Positions 13,804 through 25,200 of a stretch of 64,000 nucleotides of DNA are shown here, piece by piece. The DNA lies in assembly GCA_949752745.1 (NCBI GenBank), contig OX457025.1, positions 102,279,524 to 102,343,523 of the forward strand, in the 5' to 3' direction. Numbering within the stretch: the stretch's first letter is position 1; each line of letters starts with the position of its first letter. Origin of the DNA: Protula sp. h YS-2021. Lineage: Eukaryota; Annelida; Polychaeta; Sabellida; Serpulidae. The translations under genes and the position numbers were made by a program. The notes beneath the pieces are model-generated. The model was given only the letters and a program-made list of their open reading frames with translations. It did no database searches and had not been told where the DNA came from.

Positions 13804-15811
13804 TACGTGCAGCCTCTGAGAAAGCCCAATTTTCCAGAACGTAAATGAGGGCATTGTGATTTCTCGTGCCACAGATTAACGCCATGGAAGGGTTCGGTAT
13901 GACTATGCCATTAGATTAACCGTGGCGCTGGAGACAGATAAAAGATAAGAATGAAATCACTTATCTCACAGTATTGCCAGAACTTACCGTTATTTCGCAT
14001 TTTGCGGCCGTCAAGATTAAAAAAAAAGACTTTAATTGAGTGGATAACGCACTCATTTAGGTTTTCCGGATGACGTGCCACGTGTGGGGCTGTTCCGTAT
14101 TATGCAGTTGTTTCTCTGACGCTCGGGAATTCGAGCCAAAAAAATGGTTATAAAAAATGGGGTAAATAGTTAGTGATAGATACAGCAAAAAAAAAAAAAA
14201 AAGGAATAACAACAACAACAACAAAAAGAATTCGGTATTTTATTGTTTATTATTCCCCTCCCTACCGCCTTCCCCCTCCCTCTCCTTCCCCTCTCTCCCC
14301 TTCCCCTCCCGCTCCCCCCCGCCCCTCCCTCCCCTCCTCTCCCCTCCCCTCCCCTCCCCCAAAGGAAGGAAAGTGTGATGAAATCCTTGACACGGACGCA
14401 GGGAAGTAGCCGAGACCGGAAGTGTACCAGTGCATGGGCTATACGCGGCGCTGCTGTGCGACATCCTTCTCAGTCTACTGTGTGTCTTCTCCTACGTGTC
14501 CGCGTCCGAGCAAGTCTTCGGCTTGACTGTGCTGGCTCAGAGCATAGGTACGCGGACTGTACCACTCACCCACTCACCCACTCACTCACCCACTCACTCA
14601 CTCACTCACTCACTCACGCACTCATTCGCTCAGTCGCTGGGTCGCTCACTCACGGACTCACTCACTCAATCTCTCGCTCACTCAATCTCTCGCTCGCTCG
14701 CTCAGTCAGTTTCTCACTCATTCACTCTCACTCACTCATTCACTCACTCACTTACTTTGTCTTTCTTTCTCTCCAGTGCCAAAGGATTTCAAAGAAAATC
14801 ATTGTTAGAATATATTTTGTGTGGGTTCAACATCGCACGTCCTCGATAAACCCGCATATCTCAGCTGACGGCAGAACTGTCTCCATTACAAAATATGCAA
14901 ATTAGAAATCAAAAATTTACAGAGATATACTTCTCACCTAACCATCGTGCACTTACCTGACGTACACGTGCACTTACCTGACGTACACGTGCACTTACCT
15001 GACGTACACGTGCACTTACCTGACGTACATGTGCACTTACCTGACGTACACGTGCACTCACCTGACGTACACGTGCACTTACCTGACGTACATGTGCACT
15101 TACCTGATGTACATGTGCACTTACCTGACGTACTTGTGCACTTACTTGACGTACACGTGCACTTACCTGAGGCACAACACGTGCACTTACATGACGTACA
15201 GCACGTAAACTTGGCAGATATTCATTTTTTTTAGTCAATATGACGTGTTATTGACCAATAAGAAAATTGTTGACCTTCATATTTTCATGTTGACTATATG
15301 TTTCATTTAATTGGCGCCTTGATTACAAATAACTGCAATATCTTTCCATTCCGGTCAAATTGAAAAATTTTTGACTTGGGAATCGACCAATCAGATTACA
15401 GCACCCCCCCTCCCCCGAGTCATATAACAATATTGATTGTTTTGTGTTGTGTCAGGGCTCGTGGTAACCTTCAAGCTGTTTGAGGCGGCCGAGCTGATGA
15501 ATTTCATGCTGAGTGTGGGCCTGGGGGCACTAGCTGTGTACTTGCTGTTGAGGTTTGTGTTCAGCAAAAAAAAAACAACAATAACAATAAAAACAACAAC
15601 AGCAACAATAACAACAGCAATAATAATACTAATAATACTAACAATAATAATATCAATAATAATAATAATATATGGGGTAAAAAATGTTTGAAGTTTAACA
15701 ATAATAATAATAATAATAATAATAATGAAGAAGAATTTATGGGGTAAAAAATGTTTTAAGCTAATGCATTAAAGTGCGCTAAATAATTTAAGTCATACCA
15801 CCAAATGAGTG

Positions 15812-15848
<37 letters not shown>

Positions 15849-16185
15849 TTTATTGTAGATTATACTATAGTGATAAAATTCCCATGCACCACGCACTGTT
15901 TGCCATAGCTCTACACGTCACTGCGGCGCTGACAAATCTCCCACAATCCACCGCGGAGTCGACAACATCCGGGTCATTCGGGATTGCGTGGGCGATAATA
16001 GAGTTTGTGTTGTTGTTTATGTTGGAGGTGGCTATGTGCAGGATAATGGTGTTTCAACAGGAGATCAACGTGTCCTCAAAAAGAGATGTAAGTTATAAAA
16101 AGAAATCAAAACTTCAGTTCTAACAATTTATTTTCTTGATTCAAATATGAAAAAAATATTATGCGATATATCTAGAATAATATGT

Positions 16186-16226
<41 letters not shown>

Positions 16227-19200
16227 CAGGAAAGTGCATTTCATCAGCGTTGACTTTTTACAGTTTCTCAAGGTGCTGTGTGAGACAGGCGTGCTAGCTG
16301 TGGTGAACGCCCCCTTGTGGCTGACCAGGTTACTCACCGGCGTTACCCGAGCCGAGCCGGGACTGGCCGAGTACATAAGTAAATCCGAATGGCTTTCGCT
16401 TTTATTTTCATGTCCTACTTTCGGGTCGCCGGGCGAAGAGGTCGAGTTACAGTCCCTTCCCCTCTCCCCCCTCCCCCTCCCCTCCCCCTCCCCTCCCCCC
16501 CCCTCCCCCTCCCCCCTCTGAGACGGATTGGTTTGTATTTCAGGGTCTTATGCCAAATCAGTGTCTGAGAATAGGGGGGGGGGGGTGGGGTTCTTGAAGT
16601 ACGGTTTTATACCAAACCAGTTTGTGAGAATGAGGAGGGGGCGGGGGAGGGGGGCGGGGGTTGGAGAGGTAAGAGTCTTATGCCAGATCTACTTCTCCAG
16701 TTTAAGGACAGTCAGAAAGAGCACAAAATGTCCTGTTATAGTTGAATGATGTTTGAGCGGAGCACAAACAATTCATTGTATTCACACAGAAATTTTACTA
16801 AATTTTGCCAAGGATGGCGTACGCACTTCTTATTTCTATTTTTAGCTACCATATTAGTATTAGAGGGAATCGTGGCCATCAAGCTCTACGTCAATTCCGA
16901 TGTGACGTGGGTGTCGGCCAGGTCTGTGGGTCCGTGTCTGTTCATAGCTGCCATCCTTGTGACAGTGGTGGAGCCACAGCTGTCTGTGGACTGGTGAGTG
17001 GATGGAGGGATGGGCGGGGGGGGGGGAGGGGGTGGAGAGGGTGGGGTAGGGGGCCAGGCGTGGGTGTCGGCCAGGTCTGTGGGTCCGTGTCTGTTTATAG
17101 CTGCCATCCTTGTGACAGTGGTGGAGCCACAGCTGTCTGTGGACTGGTGAGTGGATGGAGGGATGGGCGGGGGGGGGGGGGGTGGAGAGGGTGGGGTAGG
17201 GGGCCAGGCGTGGGTGTCGGCCAGGTCTGTCGGTCCGTGTCTGTTTATAGCTGCCATCCTTGTGACAGTGGTGGAGCCACAGCTGTCTGTGGACTGGTGA
17301 GTGGATGGAGGGATGGGCGGGGGGGGGGGGGGGAGGGGGTGGAGAGGGTGGGGTAGGGGGCCAGGCGTGGGTGTCGGCAAGGTCTGTCGGTCCGTGTCTG
17401 TTTATAGCTGCCATCCTTGTGACAGTGGTGGAGCCACAGCTGTCTGTGGACTGGTGAGTGGATGGAGGGGAGGGGGGGGGGAGAGGGGGAGTGGGTGGAG
17501 AGGGGGTAGGGGGCCAGGCGTGGGTGTCGGCCAGGTCTGTCGGTCCGTGTCTGTTTATAGCTGCCATCCTTGTGACAGTGGTGGAGCCACAGCTGTCTGT
17601 GGACTGGTGAGTGGATGGAGGGATGGGCGGGGGGGGGGGGGGGGGAGGGGGTGGAGAGGGTGGGGTAGGGGGCCAGGCGTGGGTGTCGGCCAGGTCTGTC
17701 GGTCCGTGTCTGTTTATTTCTGCCATCCTTGTGACGGTGGTGGAGCCACAGCTGTCTGTGGACTGGTGAGTGGATGGAGGGGTGGGCGGGGGGGGGGGGG
17801 AGAGGGGGTGGAGAGGGTGGGGTAGGGGGCCAGGCGTGGGTGTCTGCCAGGTCTGTCGGTCCGTGTCTGTTTATTTCTGCCATCCTTGTGACGGTGGTGG
17901 AGCCACAGCTGTCTGTGGACTGGTGAGTGGATGGAGGGGTGGGCGGGGGGGGGGGAGAGGGGGTGGAGAGGGTGGGGTAGGGGGCCAGGCGTGGGTGTCG
18001 GCCAGGTCTGTCGGTCCATGTCTGTTTATCTCTGCCATCCTTGTGACAGTGGTGGAGCCACAGCTGTCTGTGGACTGGTGAGTGGATGGAGGGGTTGGCG
18101 GGGGGGGGGGGGGAGAGGGGGTGGAGAGGGTGGGGTAGGGGGCCAGGCGTGGGTGTCGGCCAGGTCTGTCGGTCCGTGTCTGTTTATCTCTGCCATCCTT
18201 GTGACAGTGGTGGAGCCACAGCTGTCTGTGGACTGGTGAGTGGATGGAGGGGTGGGCGGGGGGGGGGGGAGAGGGGGTGGAGGGGGGTAGGGGGCCTGGC
18301 GTGGGTGTCGGCCAGGTCTGTCGGTTCGCGTCTGTTTATTTCAGCCATCCTTGTGACGGTGGTGGAGCCACAGCTGTCTGTGGACTGGTGAGTGGATGCA
18401 GGGGTGGGCGGGGGGGGGGGGGGGGGGGGTTGAGAGGGTGGGGTAGGGGGCCAGGCGTGGGTGTCGTCCAGGTCTGTGGGTCCGTGTCTGTTTATTTGTG
18501 CCATCCTTGTGACGGTGGTGGAGCCACAGCTGTCTGTAGACTGGTGAGTGGATGGAGGGGAGGGGGGGAGGGGGTGGAGAGGGGAGGGGGTAGGGGGCCA
18601 GGCGTGGGTGTCGGCCAGGTCTGTCGGTCCCTGTCTGTTTATTTCTGCCATCCTTGTGACGGTGGTGGAACCACAGCTGTCTGCAGACTGGTGAGTGGAT
18701 GGAGGGATGGGCGGGGGGGGGGGGTGGAGGGGGGTAGGGGGCCATGCGTGGGTGTCGGCCAAGTCTGTGGGTCCGTGCCTGTTTATTTCTGCCATCCTTG
18801 TGACGGTGGTGGAGCCACAGCTGTCTGCAGACTGGTGAGTGGATGGAAGGGTGAGGTGGGGGGGGGGAGGGGGTGGAGAGGGTGGGGTAGGGGGCCAGGC
18901 GTGGGTGTCGGCCAGGTCTGTTGGTCCGTGTCTGTTTATTTCTGCCATCCTTGTGACAGTGGTGGAGCCACAGCTGTCTGGGGACTGGTGAGTGGATGGA
19001 GGGGTGGGGGAGGGGGAGTGGGTGGAGAGGGGGGAAGTAGGGGTCTGGCGTGAGTGTCGGCCAGATATGTTGGTCCATGCTTCTTTATGTGGCGTGTGGT
19101 GTGTATATGACCAGTGCCCGCAGCATGTGGTATGTATATAACTGGTGCCCGCAGCACGTGGTGTGCATATGACTAGTGCCCACAACATGTGGTGTGTATA

Positions 19201-22200
19201 TGACTAGTGCCCGCAGCATATAGTGTGTGTATATGACTAGTGCCCGCAGCATGTGGTGTGTATATGACTAGTGCCCGCAGCATGTGGTGTGTATATGACT
19301 AGTGCCCGCAGCATGTGCTGTGTATATGACTAGTGCCCGCAGCATGTGGTGTGTATATGACTAGTGCCCGCAGCATGTGGTGTGTATATGACTAGTGCCC
19401 GCAGCATGTGCTGTGTATATGACTAGTGCCCGCAGCATGTGGTGTGTATATGACTAGTGCCCGCAGAATGTGGTGTATATGACTAGTGCCCGCAGCATGT
19501 GGTGTGTATATGACTAGTGCCCGCGGCATGTGGTGTGTATGACTAGTGCCCGCAGCATGTGGTGTGTATATGCCTAGTGCCCGCAGCATGTGGTGTGTAT
19601 ATGACTAGTGCCCGCAGCATGTGGTGTGTATATGACTAGTGCCCGCAGCATGTGGTTTGTATATGACTAGTGCTCGCGGCATGTGATCGGTATATGACTA
19701 GTGCCCGCGGCATGTGGTCGGTATATGACTAGTGCCCGCGGCATTTGGTCGGTATATGACTAGTGCCCGCGCAAGTGGTGTGTATATGACTTGTGTATAT
19801 GATTTTTCCCGCGGCATGTGATCGGTATGTGACTAGTGCCCGCGGCATGTGGTCGGTATATGACTAGTGCCCGCGGCATGTGGTCGGTATATGACTAGTG
19901 CACGCAGCATGTGGTGTGTATATGACTAGTGCACGCAGCATGTGGTGTGTATATGACTAGTGTCTGCAGCATGTGGTGTGTATATGACTAGTGCCCGCGG
20001 CATGTGGTCGGTATATGACTAGTGCCCGCGGCATGTGGTCGGTATATGACTAGTGCCCGCGGCATGTGGTCGGTATATGACTAGTGCCCGCGACATGTGG
20101 TCGGTATATGACTAGTGCCCGCGCATGTGGTGTGTATATGACTTGTGTATATGATTTTTCCCGCGGCATGTGGTGTGTATATGACTAGTGCCCGCAGCAT
20201 GTGGTTTGTATATGACTAGTGCCCGCGGCATGTGATTGGTATATGACTAGTGCCCGCGCATATGGTGTGTATATGACTTGTGTATATGATTTTTCCCGCG
20301 GCATGTGGTCGGTATATGACTAGAACCCGCGGCTTGCATGAGTCAAGTACATGCCTTGAACTTGTACATACTTGTACATTTTTTTTTGTTGCCAGGGAGA
20401 ATATGGTGAAGTGGATGCTTTTGATCAGCTTGTTTACCTGCATTACGATAACGAGACTTGTGACTCAACTGAGGAAATCCCTGGCTCTTCTCGTTGTCAT
20501 GGCAACAGCGGCCGGGTTTCCTCTTGGTTTCTCGATCTCGGCCATGGTGGGCACTATTTTCTTCTTCAAGAACTGCCACGATGAGGTGTGGAGGGGTGGG
20601 AGGGGGGAAGTGCTCGGAAGGGTGTGGGGGGGGGGAAGGGGGGTTGATTCCGGATTGTGGGCGGGATGAAATCTTTCAGATGTCATATCGACCAAATGAA
20701 AATGAATCTGTTAGTTTCTGCCAGTGTAAGCAAATTTCTGAAGCAAATTTTAATGGATTTATAATTTAAATGCGTAGTGTTAAAAAAGGAGCTTTTTATT
20801 TGAGTCCGGAAAATGAATATTCTCATATAAATGAAGCAAAAATTGCGTTGTTATTGAATACTTCGAACAGGCATTTCCCAATGGCTTCCTAACGGTTCAC
20901 GTGGTCAACAGTATCCTAGCAACCACGCTGTTTGTCGTCAGCATTCTGGTGTGGCTGGAGTCAACGGCAATGGAGGAACGAGTCATGAAAGGTGAGTCTG
21001 CCGATGGAAGGAACGAGTCATGAAAAGGTGAGTCTGCCGATGGAAGGAACGGGTCATGAAAAGGTGAGTCTGCCGATGGAAGGAACGAGTCATGAAAAGG
21101 TGAGTCTCCAGATGGAAGGAACGAGTCATGAAAAGGTGAGTCTGCCGATGGAAGGAACGAGTCATGAAAAAGTGAGTCTACCGATGGAAGGAACGAGTCA
21201 TGAAAAGGTGAGTCTGCCGATGGAAGGAACGAGTCATGAAAAGGTGAGTCTCCCGATGGAAGGAACGAGTCATAAAAAGGTGAGTCTAGCGATGGAAGGA
21301 ACGAGTCATAAAAAGGTAAGTCTTCCGATGGAAGGAACGAGTCATGAAAAGGTGAGTCTGCCGATGGGAGGAACGAGTCATAAAAAGGTGAGTCTGCCGA
21401 TGGAAGGAACGAGTCATGAAAAGGTGAGTGTCCCGATGGAAGGAACGAGTCGTGAAAGGTGAGTCTGCCGATGGAAGGAACGAGTCATGAAAAGGTGAGT
21501 CTCCCGATGGAAGGAACGAGTCATTAAAATGTGAGTCTTCCAATGGAAGGAACGAGTCATAAAAAGATGAGTCTAGCGATGGAAGGAACGAGTCATGAAA
21601 AGGTGAGTGTCCCGATGGAAGGAACGAGTCGTGAAAAGGTGAGTCTGCCGATGGAAGGAACGAGTCATGAAAAGGTGAGTCTCCCGATGGAAGGAACGAG
21701 TCATTAAAATGTGAGTCTTCCAATGGAAGGAACGAGTCATAAAAAGATGAGTCTAGCGATCGAAGGAACGAGTCATGAAAGGTGAGTCTCCCAATGGAAG
21801 GAACCTGTCGTGAAAGGTGAGTCTGCCGATGGAAGGAACGAGTCATTAAAATGTGAGTCTCCCAATGGAAGGAACGAGTCATAAAAGATGAGTCTAGCGA
21901 TCGAAGGAACGAGTCATGAAAAGGTGAGTCTCACAATGGAAGGAACCTGTCGTGAAAAGGTGAGTCTGCCGATGGAAGGAACGAGTCATTAAAAAGTGAG
22001 TAACAAAATGAAATCAACGGGTCATTAAAGTGAGAGTGTCCAGACTCAGGAGGGGCAAGCCATTGCTTATGATGTTATTATTAGACACCTATTTAATATT
22101 CATGACTTTCGTCCATTGAGAAATCAGTATTCAGATCCGGATATGCTTCCGGGATACCCTATCCAAAAATCACTCTTTTTCAGGGCTGGGGTTGGTGGAG

Positions 22201-25200
22201 GGGTTGTTATTATCGCGAGTGAGTTGACCTAAAATTAAAATATTTGAGAGAAGAACGCCTGTCAAAAAAAGGAGGGGGGGGGGGGGGGGGAGGGGGCAGG
22301 ACTGTGACTTGCGAGGACTTGTTTTTTCTAGTGACATTATAAAAATTCCAAAAAAAGTATCACTGATCACAAATTGTCAAAGACAGTTCATATAAATATG
22401 CAAATACAGGAAAATAATATGCAAATACAGGAAAATAAATATGCAAATGCAGGAAAATGAGTGCTATAAGTGATAAATGAAGTGTCCAAATGTTTGTTGT
22501 TGCAGTGTGGCCACACTAATCGCCCATGTTTATGGTTGCTATGCTAATGTGTGTTGTGATGGAGGGACGCGTTGTTGCTATGGAGATGACTGTCTGTTCT
22601 AGTCTCTTTACCGCGGCCCTCGTCTTGTCCATTGTCCTCAAAGCCCATTCGCTGCGCAGACAGGTATTTCATTGGTTTAAAATGAGAAGTTCTTTTTTAA
22701 AATAGAGATTCTCTTTTTTGAGCTTGCCGGAAGTGAACGTTTATCATTTGCTGTCTTTCTCAAACGAAAGTGACAAAAATTAATTATTGATTCTAAAACA
22801 ATGTGAGTAGTTATTGATTTTTTTAAACAATATAATCGGTCAGTTGACTCCACTAGGATTAACTGGTTTTAAATTTCAACCTTAATGTTATTGTGTGGAA
22901 TTGGGACACATAATACTAATTTTTATACCAATTAACCCCCCCTCCAAATACCCCTCCCCCCGCCTTAGTTTCCCGCCTCCCCTTTCTTCCTTCCACCCCT
23001 TACTCGACCCCCCCCCCCCCCCACACACACAAACACACTGGCGGCGAGGAGAAAACAAGAACGAATCTAAGGGGAACAGGGCTACCCCCTCGCCCTCCCT
23101 TCCCCCTACCTCTTCCTCCCCGTCATATTTCTAGTGATAGTTTGCTGTGACGTCATAACTGAAAACGCGGGTCGTTGTCATGGCTGTCATCTTCTTAGCA
23201 AAAACGTCATGTTTTTTTTTTTTTTTTTGAAGCAGAATAACAACAACAATTTTTTAAAAATAATATTTGGTTTTCTTTTCAGAGCCTCCAGTTCACAAAA
23301 GAGGGACTAATCAGGATCTCAAAATTGCCGTTGCTAGGCAATGGGTGTACCCTGGTTGCCATGGTGACATTTTGGTTGGTGTCTCCATGGCAACTGGATT
23401 ATTCAGTAAGTAAATACTCGTAGATTGTTACCCAAAAATTCATGTAGATACTTAAAACCAGTGACAAAAATTAAGGGAAGGCAGAATATATTTCAATAAT
23501 ATAGTTTAAGGATATATTTGTTAGCAATTGTTGATTTAAAAAGCTTTGCTGTGATTCTGTCTTAGTAAATACCCGCCTGAAGTCTCCTGTGTAAAAGTCA
23601 AGGTCAGATGCATAGCTCTCTTTACTCCCTTATTTTTGTATCGATTTTGCGTAGATGCTTAGGCCATTCGTTTTCCTGTTTGTTTGTTTTTTGTTTTGCG
23701 AATGTGGGTTGTATTATATGCAGGGAAGATTCTGGAAATCGAGCACTTTTTAAAAATAAACGTATAAATATAAGTAAATAATAAAAACACATAACTGGAC
23801 CATTGTCCAGTTATGATGCGTCAGAATTTTTTTTCGGAACAGTCCATTTAATACCGGGGTTATAGTAACGGTAAACGATGCACACGATTTACCTTGGGGG
23901 GGGGGGGGGGGGGAGGAATCGAAAGCTATACTATGTGACATTGAAACAAATCAGAATGATTGCACTCACAGTTGTTTCTCATTAGCTTAACTTCTGACTG
24001 ATTACGTTTCAAACGTTTAAAATCAGGCGGCCATGATCTGAAACAAGCGCATTTGGGAATTTTTTTTTAATGAAGCACGCTGAAAAATCTGTGGCAACTA
24101 TACACCATCAATGCGCCAGAAAATCAATGCGCCATATCAATGCGCCAGATCAGTGCGCTGTATCGAACATGGCGCCGTTAGAATTACTTCTGAAATATTA
24201 CTAGGGCCTGCCAAGAAAGCTTTGCAAAGACGCTGAAAATTTTTCCCAAATGTTTCTGAAGAATTAACTTATTTTCACAGTTTTATGAAAAATAAATGTG
24301 CCAACTCAGTACCATAGTATTTACGGGTATTTGCGTGTATTTACGGGTATTTACGTGTATTTACGGGTATATACGTGTATTTACGGGGATTTGCGTCTTA
24401 TTGTCTGTTTTTCCGTGTTACATGTGTGTACTTGCGTGTACTTGTGTATTAGCGTGTATTTACGGGTATTTGCGGGTATTTTGACACGTTGCTACTTTAT
24501 CATAGTAGTTTCACTTTCTTTTTTGAGGACACTCATTTTCTGTGTAATATTTATTTATTTGATTACTTTCAGGTGTACTTGAGTACTTGTGTACTGGTAT
24601 TCCTTCAGCGCGATCATTATATACTCAAATCTCACTCAAAATTCAACAACCTGACGCCGACCATAGCAACCGCCTATGTCATCCTCACCATAGCAACCTG
24701 TGTCTATAGCGCTGTGTGGTTGGCAACGGACTGGTGGCCGTGGTTGCTAGGCGCAGCGGAAGTCTACATTGCCATAGCAACACTGCCTGTTGTGCATATA
24801 CTCACTACCGTAATGTGGAATGAACGCTTCTACATAAGCGACCGCAGTGTAGTTTTTCTCACGCCGTTGTATTCGGTACTTATATTAGTGGGTACTTCGT
24901 ATACCTCCTGGCTGCTGGGTACTGTTGGTATGACGTCAGGCTGGTGGCTGATGACGTATAAGCTACCATTAGATAGGTAACAAAAACAAAATAAAAAAGT
25001 GATCTGGAGCGATAAATCAAAGCAACGACTTTGCCTTTCAATGTTTTTGTTTTCGTGGAATTTCGTCGAAAACTACCCACGGATCTGTGACGTCACTCTG
25101 TCAGAACCCGTCAAAGGAGAGCAGGTATACTTCAAACTGGAGTGTTCAAACGGCATGTCTTAAGAGGGTGTGTTGTAAGATGTTTGCAGTCGAAGCGAAT

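Noticed and set aside
13602..13885. Poly-Ile, poly-Ser, poly-Met and poly-His ORFs
   Set aside because: Translations of a (GAT)n microsatellite.
16229..16263. Earlier acceptor AAACAG for exon 13
   Set aside because: The frame would hit TGA within eight codons; the acceptor at 16263 keeps the phase.
16805..19188. Overlapping long ORFs of 164-334 residues
   Set aside because: Read-through of the exon-14 array and its G-runs; only the first unit is attached to an acceptor.
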